A DNA stretch of 32,781 nucleotides. Source: Bacteroidota bacterium (GTDB taxonomy: Bacteria > Bacteroidota > Ignavibacteria > Kapaibacteriales > NICIL-2). The first letter of the stretch is position 1; the number at the start of each line of letters is the position of its first letter. The position numbers and the translations under genes were made by a program. The notes below the pieces were generated by a model, which worked only from the letters and a program-made list of their open reading frames with translations, did no database searches and was not told the origin of the DNA. The stretch lies in assembly GCA_019695345.1 (NCBI GenBank), contig JAIBAE010000050.1:1-32781 (forward strand), in the 5' to 3' direction. Positions 7,239 through 13,915 of the stretch are shown here, one piece after another.

Positions 7239-8264
7239 CTACTCTTTAATCAGTTTGTACACTTGGGTTCTATTGGGTTCGAGAATTTGTACCATGTACA
7301 CGCCTGAAGACAGCATACTTACATCAAGAACATTACGGTTTGTTAGCATATTTGCTTGTGCCGAAAGAACTTCCACACCTAAAGCATCGGTAATTCTGAT
7401 AGTTGCATCTTGCTGAAGGTTTGCGCTGTACACGGTAAGTTGATGTTGAACTGGGTTAGGATATATCATCCATCCCTCGGGTTGCTCCCATACTACAGAA
7501 CTTGGGTCCAGGTTTAACGAGTCCGAGAAAATACGACAACCTTGATTATCTAACACCCGAACCTTGTAAAAACCTTTTTCAGTTTGTTTCATGGTGTATG
7601 TTAGTTGTGTAGCACCCGCAATTGCAACACCATTTAAGTACCATTGGTACGATACACCTGCCGATGACGTTAACACAGAACCATTACGAATAAACGTTGG
7701 TTTAACAGATGGTTTTACGGTGATAATAAAATCACGACTCGATTCACAGCCAACACTATCTGTTACGGTTAAGCGCCACGTTGCAGTTTCTTCTGCGGCA
7801 ATGCGTGGACTTGGGTCGGACGATGCAAAAGGAATGGTGCCCATTGATTCCCAAAAATATTTATACGGCTTAACCCCACCCTGAATATTAGCGGTTAACT
7901 GAATGGAATCTTCCAAACACACGGTTTGGTTACCAACGGCAAATACAACCGGTGTAGTTACACGAATGTAATTCCTTTTAATGAGGGCATTGCTATCAGT
8001 AAGATTAAAAACCATCAGCCTAACAGAATAATACCCCGGTGTGGTAAATATATGGCTTGGGAATGGGTCGTTAGACTCTGCAATGCCATCGTTATTGAAA
8101 TCCCATTGCCATAAAAAAACATCATCGCTACTTGCGTCGGAAAAGCTTACTTCAAGCGGGGCGCAACCTACAACAGGGTCGGCGGTGAAATTAGCTTTAG
8201 GTGCTTGTGCAAAAGCAACAACAGAAAACACAATCATACCAAACAATGAGTACAATATCTTCAT
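7239..8264 (-). CDS. Secreted PKD-domain protein with T9SS sorting domain
   Basis: This 341-residue protein has a signal peptide ending VAFAQ (residue 20). A PKD domain follows at about 22-104, with the hallmark WQWDFNNDG and the closing SHIFTTPGYYSVRL. A second PKD/Ig-like module lies at 105-184 (WRLTVTDSVGC). An Ig-like module at 188-252 contains YQWYLNGVAIAGAT. A T9SS type A sorting domain occupies 262-341, starting MIYPNPVQHQLTVYS and ending YKLIKE. It is therefore a small cell-surface or released protein built only of adhesive beta-sandwich modules, with no catalytic domain seen. AAGGAG lies 6-7 nt before the ATG. The gene is divergent from the channel operon across a 354-nt space. Confidence 0.9.
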   Translation of the reverse strand: MKILYSLFGMIVFSVVAFAQAPKANFTADPVVGCAPLEVSFSDASSDDVFLWQWDFNNDGIAESNDPFPSHIFTTPGYYSVRLMVFNLTDSNALIKRNYIRVTTPVVFAVGNQTVCLEDSIQLTANIQGGVKPYKYFWESMGTIPFASSDPSPRIAAEETATWRLTVTDSVGCESSRDFIITVKPSVKPTFIRNGSVLTSSAGVSYQWYLNGVAIAGATQLTYTMKQTEKGFYKVRVLDNQGCRIFSDSLNLDPSSVVWEQPEGWMIYPNPVQHQLTVYSANLQQDATIRITDALGVEVLSAQANMLTNRNVLDVSMLSSGVYMVQILEPNRTQVYKLIKE

Positions 8265-8618
8265 AAAATCTCCTTAATAGACAATGGCAATATCAATCTG
8301 TACGGAAAACCGTATTACGTAGTGGTAATGTACCTTCAACGTTCTTTAGGTTACAAACAATTACAAGATTCTATCAAAAATACTGATTGTTTGCTAACGC
8401 AGTCCGCACCTACCGTAAATTTAGGGAGTGCAACCCTGCTTAGCGGGAAGAATCCCTCTGCACAAACATCACGGTAACCGTTTTAGTGTAATGTGAGGGA
8501 CTGTGCTGCAATAAGGAGATGTGGTGTTCATATAGTGGTGCGGTGCAGTCCGGCGATAGCAAAGTTTGAAATTCGGTTGTATTTTGCAGTAAATATATTA
8601 CTATACACAGGTGGGGCT
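8265..8618. other. 354-nt divergent intergenic region with repeat-like ends
   Basis: The region lies between two divergent genes and must hold both promoters, which I cannot place. It has a small hairpin tacgg-aaaa-ccgta at 8301-8314. At 8390-8410 there is a family B-like end (tttgctaacgc, ccgcacc), and at 8535-8563 a second family B end in inverse orientation (ggtgcgg, gtccggcgatagcaaa). Together they give a roughly 174-bp element with imperfect terminal inverted repeats. Inside it, gtgca (8428-8432) and tgcac (8459-8463) bracket another possible hairpin. No gene is visible. Confidence 0.55.
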
Positions 8619-9500
8619 ATGAGTCAGGTGGCAACAACATCAAAGGTTGTGGAATTTGTACAAAGTACATTGTTCCATAGAGTGTCGTTATTCCTGATAA
8701 TAGTTGCGTGTGTGATTATTGGTGTTGAAACCAACCGTGAATTTTATGCAGAACACTTTTGGTGGATGCATTTGTTGGATAGAATTATTATATCGCTGTT
8801 TGCCGTAGAGTTGTTGGTGCGGTATAGCGCAAGTATTAAGCTGAACGCTGCACGTGGTGTAAAAAAGTACCTCGTGTTTTTTACCGATACGTGGCATGTA
8901 ATAGATGTGATAGTGGTGATTGTGTGTTTGTTGCCAACACACACAGAATATTTTGCCGTGTTACGTACGTTGCGGATTCTGCGGGTGTTTTTGTTGGTTG
9001 ATGAATTACCGCGCTTAAAGCTGTTAGTAAACGCACTGATAAAAAGTATTCCATCGATGGGGTATGTAATGTTGTTACTGATGCTGCACTTTTTTGCCTA
9101 TGCGGTAATTGCAACCGATTTGTTTGGAGCCACGAACCAAGAAGATTTTGGAAGTTTAGGGGCATCGTTGTTTACGTTGTTTAGGGTTGTAACCGGAGAT
9201 GGATGGGGCGATATATTACGGTGTGTTGTTGAACACTCGCCGTATCTTAACCAAACTGTGGTGATATTGTATTTTATATCGTTTATTGTGATTGGTGCAA
9301 TGATATTTCTGAATTTGTTTATTGGCGTTATTACAAACGAGATAGCAGAATTGAAAGCAGATGATGAACGACAAAAACGTCTGAAAAAACAGTTAGAAAA
9401 TCATGCGTCAGTTGATACACTTATTTCTACATTAGAAGACCAGATGAATCAAATATCTGCCACACTAACACAACTAAAAGCTGTACGCGGAGAGAAGTAA
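8619..9500 (+). CDS. Single-domain voltage-gated cation channel (NaChBac/CavMr-like)
   Basis: This 293-residue protein has the six-helix plan of prokaryotic voltage-gated Na+/Ca2+ channels, which work as homotetramers in the inner membrane. S1 is about 22-37, S2 47-68 and S3 90-106. S4 is about 113-135 with Arg116, Arg119 and Arg122 spaced by three. S5 is about 144-168 (IPSMGYVMLLLMLHFFAYAV), the pore filter TGDGWGD is 192-198 and S6 is 212-242. A polar heptad-like helix at 243-288 fits the C-terminal coiled coil that assembles BacNav tetramers. The filter differs from the TLESW of NaChBac and has acidic residues at positions 3 and 7, as in Ca2+-selective members. The frame is open upstream to a GTG at 8493, but the ATG at 8619 follows aggtgggg and starts the family-like sequence. 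The DUF2007-like gene follows after 24 nt. Confidence 0.92.
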   Translation: MSQVATTSKVVEFVQSTLFHRVSLFLIIVACVIIGVETNREFYAEHFWWMHLLDRIIISLFAVELLVRYSASIKLNAARGVKKYLVFFTDTWHVIDVIVVIVCLLPTHTEYFAVLRTLRILRVFLLVDELPRLKLLVNALIKSIPSMGYVMLLLMLHFFAYAVIATDLFGATNQEDFGSLGASLFTLFRVVTGDGWGDILRCVVEHSPYLNQTVVILYFISFIVIGAMIFLNLFIGVITNEIAELKADDERQKRLKKQLENHASVDTLISTLEDQMNQISATLTQLKAVRGEK

Positions 9501-9524
9501 TTATCTAACTTAACAGGAGAATGT

Positions 9525-10040
9525 ATGGATTTGAAAACCATAGCTACGTTTAATAGTTCTGCCGAAGCGCATGTAGCGCAGGATTATTTGAAGGTGCATA
9601 ATATTACATCGTACATTGCCGATGAGAATACAACAAACCTAACTATTAATCTATCTGGGGCTTCGGGATATAGCGATGTCAAAATTCGTGTTAAAGAACA
9701 TGATGCGGAAAAAGCAGCACAGTTGATTCAACAGCTTCGCAATGGTAACAGCAACAACCAATTAAAAGCAGAGCGTAAAGTAGTTACGATTCCCAAAGAG
9801 GAAGAGGTGAAGAATTGTCCGGCGTGTAATTCAGACTCCATAGAGAAAACGGGTTATAACTTGTATGTGGTTATAGTAGCCGTTGTATTTGTAAATATGT
9901 TATACTTCTTTTCTAACTATGCGATTGTCGTTGCTGCTGTTGGTTTGATTTCTGTTACATTAATTATATACATACTTCGTATGGAACGTTACACATGTTA
10001 CTCATGTCATCACCTTTGGCGTGTTAAAAGGGAAGGGTAG
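9525..10040 (+). CDS. DUF2007-like protein with split zinc-ribbon and two membrane helices
   Basis: This 171-residue protein begins with a DUF2007-type 'putative signal transducing' domain (about residues 3-72): KTIATFNSSAEAHVAQDYL, a middle strand, then VKIRVKEHDAEKAAQLI. Two cysteine pairs follow, CPAC (98-101) and CYSC (158-161), separated by two predicted transmembrane helices (about 112-129 and 132-151). The pairs would lie on the same side of the membrane and could together bind one zinc. Aggaga precedes the ATG. Its position 24 nt after the channel gene suggests co-transcription, but no functional link is proven. The DUF2007 family has no established biochemical role. A family B repeat starts 2 nt after the stop. 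Confidence 0.82.
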   Translation: MDLKTIATFNSSAEAHVAQDYLKVHNITSYIADENTTNLTINLSGASGYSDVKIRVKEHDAEKAAQLIQQLRNGNSNNQLKAERKVVTIPKEEEVKNCPACNSDSIEKTGYNLYVVIVAVVFVNMLYFFSNYAIVVAAVGLISVTLIIYILRMERYTCYSCHHLWRVKREG

Positions 10041-10042
10041 TG

Positions 10043-10107
10043 ATTCTTTCCGACAAGGCAACGGTGTTTGATGTATATGGTTTGGTGCCGTCGGGCGATA
10101 GCAGAAA
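10043..10107 (-). repeat. Dispersed intergenic repeat family B, copy B3
   Basis: The minus strand reads tttctgctatcgcccgacgg, caccaaac and finally gtcggaaagaat. It fills almost the whole 70-nt gap between two convergent stop codons, 2 nt from one and 3 nt from the other. Confidence 0.72.
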
Positions 10108-10110
10108 CAA

Positions 10111-12387
10111 TTACGCTACATCAAAAAAGTTTTGATCGCTTTTATATTGCCGCAGAAATTCTGTGCGGGTTGCTGTGTGTTCGGGTTTGCGTAAATGGGG
10201 GTCGGACGCAACTATACCAAACGCTGCTTTCTTTGCTTGTTCTATGGCAAGTTCATCGTTAACTAAATCGGCAAAGGTAAAATCGGGAACACCCGATTGC
10301 CGCGTACCCATTACATCGCCCGGACCGCGCAGGCGTAAATCAACTTCTGCAATTTTAAATCCGTCGGTAGTTTCTTCCATTGTTCGTAAACGGATAATAG
10401 CACTAAGCTTTTCTTGTTGCTCGGCTTCTTTCTTTTTCATGTGGAAGGCAAAGTGGTCTTTGGTGGCAAGCAGACAGTAACTTTGCTCCGAGCCACGACC
10501 AACACGTCCGCGAAGTTGGTGTAGTTGGGCTAAGCCAAACCGCTCGGCATTCTGTATAAGCATAACACTTGCGTTTGGAACATCAATACCAACTTCCACA
10601 ACGGTAGTAGCAACAAGAATCTGATACTCTTTGTTTAAGAATGCTTTCATGGCATCTTCTTTTTCGTACCATAACATTTGCCCGTGTAACAGCCCAAGTT
10701 TAAATTCGGGAAATACCTCGTGTTGTAGTTCTTCTAAAGCAAGAGTTGCGGCTTTAAGTTCCAGCTTTTCCGATTCCTCTACCAACGGATACACAATGTA
10801 CGCTTGCCTGCCTTTTTGAATCTCACTGCGGATAAAATCGTACTGCTTTTGCAAACCGCTTTCAAACACAACTTTTGTAATAATTGGTTTGCGGTTTTTA
10901 GGAAGCTCGTTGATAACGGAAACATCTAAATCGCCATACAGCGTCATGGATAATGTTCGCGGAATTGGCGTTGCACTCATTACCAAAACATGGGGCGCTA
11001 GCGGTGTTTGGCTCTCGTGCGAACGAACTCCCAACTCGCGGAGTTTAGCACGTTGCATAACACCAAAGCGGTGTTGCTCATCAATTACAATCAATCCTAC
11101 TTTGTTGTATTGTAACCATAAATTCTCAACATCTTTTTTAGAGCTGCCACCAAACAACGCGTGCGTTCCAATTATTATCTGCGCACGCCCGGAACCAATT
11201 TCGTCAAGTACTGCATTACGTGCGCGTTTCTTTTGTCCGCCCACAACCTGCACAACATTCACATCCATATCGCCAAGAAGTTTCTTGATGTTTTGGTAAT
11301 GTTGTTCGGCGAGAATTTCGGTAGGAGCTAATAGCAACGATTGAAATCCGTTATCAGCCGACATCAACATAGTTAGTAATGCCACAATTGTTTTACCCGA
11401 ACCAACATCACCTTGTAACAAACGATTCATGGGTTTGTCGGTTTTCATATCGGCAACTATTTCGTTAATCACTCGCTTTTGTGCTTGCGTAAGTTCAAAA
11501 GGTAAAGCGTCCAGCAGCTTACGCGCAGTAGGCGATGGCGGAGGAATAACCGGTGCTTTATCACGAACCTTAACTCCTTGCTGGCGCAAGGCAAGCAACA
11601 GTTCAAAAAAGAATAACTCTTCAAACTTCATGCGGTTTTTAGCACTGCGTAAATGTTCGGCAGACTCCGGAAAGTGCAGTGCTTCTATTGCCTCAGAACG
11701 ATTTGGGAAGTTGTATTCATGGAGCACGCTTGCTGGCAATACTTCGTTGATGTTTGGTTTCTCTTGGTCAATCACTAACTCAACCAAATTTCTGAAACCG
11801 CGCATACCAATGTTTGCGTTTTTCATTGGTTGCGTTAGCGTGTACTTTGGGATAATCTTTCCTGCTTTATACAACTCCTCATCTTCGGGGTCAATGCGTT
11901 CAATATCGGGGTGTGTAAACGTAACTTTCCCAAACTTATCCAAATCGGGCTTACCACTTACGGCAAACACTTCCTCTTGTTTTACAACTCTTCGGAAGTA
12001 CTCAATAAAATTAAAGAAGATAACATTGGCATCCGCGCCACTGCCATCGCTAAACGTAGCAATCAGCATCTTGCGCCCTTTGCCAAACTGATGTTCACGG
12101 ATTTTAGTAAACGCACCCACAATTGTAATCTCGCTTCGTAACGCCTCAATTGTTTCGCGCGATTCTTTATCAAACACATCGGGGTTTAGCATACGACGGT
12201 GCAGTGTGCGGATATTCCCAATAGAAGACCTATCAATATACGAGCGCGGAATGTACATCAGTAAATCGCGCGGGGTAAGGATTCCTGCTTGTGCAAGTGC
12301 TTCTGCGCGCTTGGGACCTACACCTTTAACAAACTGTAAAGGCGAAACATGTGTTTTAGGTATTTCTTGTTGTGGCGCGTCGCTCAT
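10111..12387 (-). CDS. recG: ATP-dependent DNA helicase RecG
   Basis: RecG remodels stalled replication forks and Holliday junctions. The 758-residue protein has the N-terminal wedge/OB region (about 15-165, starting LQFVKGVGPKRAEAL). The superfamily 2 helicase core follows, with Walker A GDVGSGKT (326-333), the motif Ia-like LLLAPTEILAEQH, the DEQH box (436-439), motif III SATPIPRTLS (471-480), TTVVEVGIDVPNA and motif VI QLHQLRGRVGRG (621-632). The C-terminal RecG region (VDLRLRGPGDVMGTRQSG) is intact. It is somewhat longer than E. coli RecG (693 residues), partly through an insertion near residues 63-85 of the OB region. It is convergent with the DUF2007-like gene. A long antisense frame inside it is a shadow. 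Confidence 0.98.
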   Translation of the reverse strand: MSDAPQQEIPKTHVSPLQFVKGVGPKRAEALAQAGILTPRDLLMYIPRSYIDRSSIGNIRTLHRRMLNPDVFDKESRETIEALRSEITIVGAFTKIREHQFGKGRKMLIATFSDGSGADANVIFFNFIEYFRRVVKQEEVFAVSGKPDLDKFGKVTFTHPDIERIDPEDEELYKAGKIIPKYTLTQPMKNANIGMRGFRNLVELVIDQEKPNINEVLPASVLHEYNFPNRSEAIEALHFPESAEHLRSAKNRMKFEELFFFELLLALRQQGVKVRDKAPVIPPPSPTARKLLDALPFELTQAQKRVINEIVADMKTDKPMNRLLQGDVGSGKTIVALLTMLMSADNGFQSLLLAPTEILAEQHYQNIKKLLGDMDVNVVQVVGGQKKRARNAVLDEIGSGRAQIIIGTHALFGGSSKKDVENLWLQYNKVGLIVIDEQHRFGVMQRAKLRELGVRSHESQTPLAPHVLVMSATPIPRTLSMTLYGDLDVSVINELPKNRKPIITKVVFESGLQKQYDFIRSEIQKGRQAYIVYPLVEESEKLELKAATLALEELQHEVFPEFKLGLLHGQMLWYEKEDAMKAFLNKEYQILVATTVVEVGIDVPNASVMLIQNAERFGLAQLHQLRGRVGRGSEQSYCLLATKDHFAFHMKKKEAEQQEKLSAIIRLRTMEETTDGFKIAEVDLRLRGPGDVMGTRQSGVPDFTFADLVNDELAIEQAKKAAFGIVASDPHLRKPEHTATRTEFLRQYKSDQNFFDVA

Positions 12388-12452
12388 GGGGTATGCGGTA
12401 GTGCGTAATTGTTTGTGGCGGCGAATATAACATAATCGCGTGGTATGTATTC

Positions 12453-12534
12453 TTTGCTATCGCCGGACGGCACCAAACGTTAATGCACGGGCAGAAAATT
12501 TTCTGCCCAACCACCTCACTATGCCGGAAAGAAC
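12453..12534 (+). repeat. Dispersed intergenic repeat family B, copy B4 (with palindrome)
   Basis: It begins tttgctatcgccggacggca followed by ccaaacgtt and ends tgccggaaagaac. The middle holds the perfect palindrome gggcagaaaattttctgccc at 12489-12508, which recurs exactly at 28888-28907 inside another family B copy. Confidence 0.8.
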
Positions 12535-12583
12535 GTCATATCAATTACGAATGACGGATTACACATTCTCTTGTTAATGTAGA

Positions 12584-12601
12584 GACACGATGCCTCGTGT
12601 C
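12584..12601. repeat. Hairpin with 7-bp stem
   Basis: The arms gacacga (12584-12590) and tcgtgtc (12595-12601) form a perfect stem around tgcc. The flanking tgtaga and ttgcac give it the look of a dispersed short repeat. There is no T-run, so it is not an obvious terminator. Confidence 0.6.
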
Positions 12602-12706
12602 TTGCACTGTAAAAAAGAATTTCCCACAGAGTACCACAGAGTTGTTCGCAGAGTTCACTCAAAACCACCTACTTTAGCCGTTGTACTACGCTTAAACGCT
12701 TCTGTA

Positions 12707-13651
12707 CTATTTATCAATATCAATCGACAATACGTTAGTCGAAACGATTCGCCTTGGCTTCTTAATGTCTTTTGCTCCATTGGGAATTTCAGATTCAGCC
12801 CAAACTTTGATTTTCTTGTGATAAATGTCAGAGTAAGTGTATTTATTGTTTTGTTTTGTCATGACTTGCCCTAATGAATCTCTAATTATCATATTCTCTG
12901 TCTCTATTTGTTTAGCGTATTGCTTCTGTGTTAATGAGAGGTCTTCAAGTTTAACAATGTCTGTACCATCATCAAAAATATAGTGGAACTTTAATCTCCT
13001 TTCTAAATTTTCATTTTGGAGATTAGTTTGATATTCTACAATATATTTAATTATACTAAATTCTCTTGTACCTTTTCCATAAATAGATCTTCTACGTGTA
13101 TACCCGGAGGTATCATTCCAGGTAGTATCTTTAATCCAAACACTTACTGTATCTATAGTTTTTACAATTTCATATGCCACATTCGGGTTCAATAACCAAT
13201 ATGTCGAATCTGGAGCATTAGTTGAACTAAATGCTATTTTATTATCCCTCGAGTTGTTCTGTGCTTTGTACTCATCAATTCTAAATCGTCCTGTTCCAAT
13301 AAACTGTATGTTATCCGCAGTCAATGTATCATCTTTTGTATTCTGCCAAACATATTCTTTCTTGAAAAACCTAATTCCATAAACTCCGGCACCAACATTC
13401 TTAAACGTAAATAAACCGGTAGCATCAGTTGCCACCGTTTGTTGGATATTGTTTTCAACTAATAATTGTGCTGTAACTCCTGATTGGTTTGTTTCTTTGT
13501 TTCCATAACAATCATATAATTGAACATACCCATAAATTTCACCGGTGCCGTTACTTTGGGTAGATGAATTGTTTGTGGCATTATCGCCACATGAGGTAAA
13601 CAACCCTATACATGCAACTGTGCATAGTATATACAAGAGAAAGTGTTTCAT
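12707..13651 (-). CDS. Lipoprotein with N-terminal carboxypeptidase-regulatory-like (beta-sandwich) domain
   Basis: This 314-residue protein has a hydrophobic leader and a lipobox FTSC with Cys21, followed by a Ser/Asn/Thr-rich linker (22-36). Residues ~37-105 resemble the carboxypeptidase-D regulatory/CNA-B type fold: GEIYGYVQLYDCYG, then VATDATGLFTFKNVGAGVYG, which is the usual 'G...T...G.F.F..v..G.Y' pattern. The rest (110-314) is polar and not recognised, with a TYWLLNPN stretch and several WIKDTTWN-type segments. It is probably an outer-membrane-anchored structural or binding protein. GGAG precedes the ATG. Its DNA looks more AT-rich than recG beside it. Direct repeat C1 lies between it and the WD40 gene. 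Confidence 0.82.
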   Translation of the reverse strand: MKHFLLYILCTVACIGLFTSCGDNATNNSSTQSNGTGEIYGYVQLYDCYGNKETNQSGVTAQLLVENNIQQTVATDATGLFTFKNVGAGVYGIRFFKKEYVWQNTKDDTLTADNIQFIGTGRFRIDEYKAQNNSRDNKIAFSSTNAPDSTYWLLNPNVAYEIVKTIDTVSVWIKDTTWNDTSGYTRRRSIYGKGTREFSIIKYIVEYQTNLQNENLERRLKFHYIFDDGTDIVKLEDLSLTQKQYAKQIETENMIIRDSLGQVMTKQNNKYTYSDIYHKKIKVWAESEIPNGAKDIKKPRRIVSTNVLSIDIDK

Positions 13652-13714
13652 TTGTACTCCGTTAAATGACTATTGGGTTGAATATAGGAATTTCATTTTC
13701 AATACGAGGTGTAA

Positions 13715-13739
13715 GGACGTAATTTTTTGTATTACGTCT
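13715..13739. repeat. Intergenic hairpin upstream of the lipoprotein gene
   Basis: The arms gacgtaat (13716-13723) and attacgtc (13731-13738) form a perfect 8-bp stem with a 7-nt T-rich loop. It abuts repeat C1. No U-tract follows on either strand. Confidence 0.6.
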
Positions 13740-13771
13740 CATCCACGATACCCACTTTGATTAAATAGCTG

Positions 13772-13841
13772 TTCTCATCCGCCTGCGGTGGTGCGGTGTT
13801 GTTAAACGCCCGGTGCGGCAATGCGTAAGCAAAGAAGTGAA
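13772..13841 (+). repeat. Direct repeat C1 (family B/C subfamily)
   Basis: This 70-bp block matches 16358-16427 at 67 of 70 positions. Weaker similarity extends about 30 bp upstream in both copies, from atccacgat. Its right end (cggtgcggcaatgcgtaagc, aaa) aligns with the family B end, so C is a subfamily of B. Confidence 0.88.
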
Positions 13842-13915
13842 TTTTTTGACCACTCAGTACTGATGTACATTGTATTGGTTTAACTGAATGAGTAACTAGA
13901 GAGTTCTACAATCAA

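Larger units (their letters stand above)
12388..12706. other. 319-nt intergenic region densely packed with short repeats
   Basis: No gene is visible. From left to right it holds family B copy B4 (12453-12534) with its 20-bp palindrome, a hairpin gacacga-tgcc-tcgtgtc (12584-12601), and three imperfect units of (c)acagagt at about 12624-12655. It must also contain the recG promoter, which I cannot place. Confidence 0.65.

Noticed and set aside
8421-8470. Possible riboswitch in the space before the channel gene
   Set aside because: There is a short gtgca/tgcac stem and some G/C-rich segments, but none of the conserved boxes of a known riboswitch class, and the segment lies inside a likely repeat element.
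8493-8618. GTG-initiated 42-residue extension of the channel
   Set aside because: The extra sequence covers the family B end at 8535-8563, is unlike any channel N-terminus, and the ATG at 8619 has a purine-rich site before it.
11429-12091. Long antisense frame (220 residues) within recG
   Set aside because: It lies wholly inside recG on the opposite strand, has low-complexity Ser/Ala-rich content and no domain; recG is certain.
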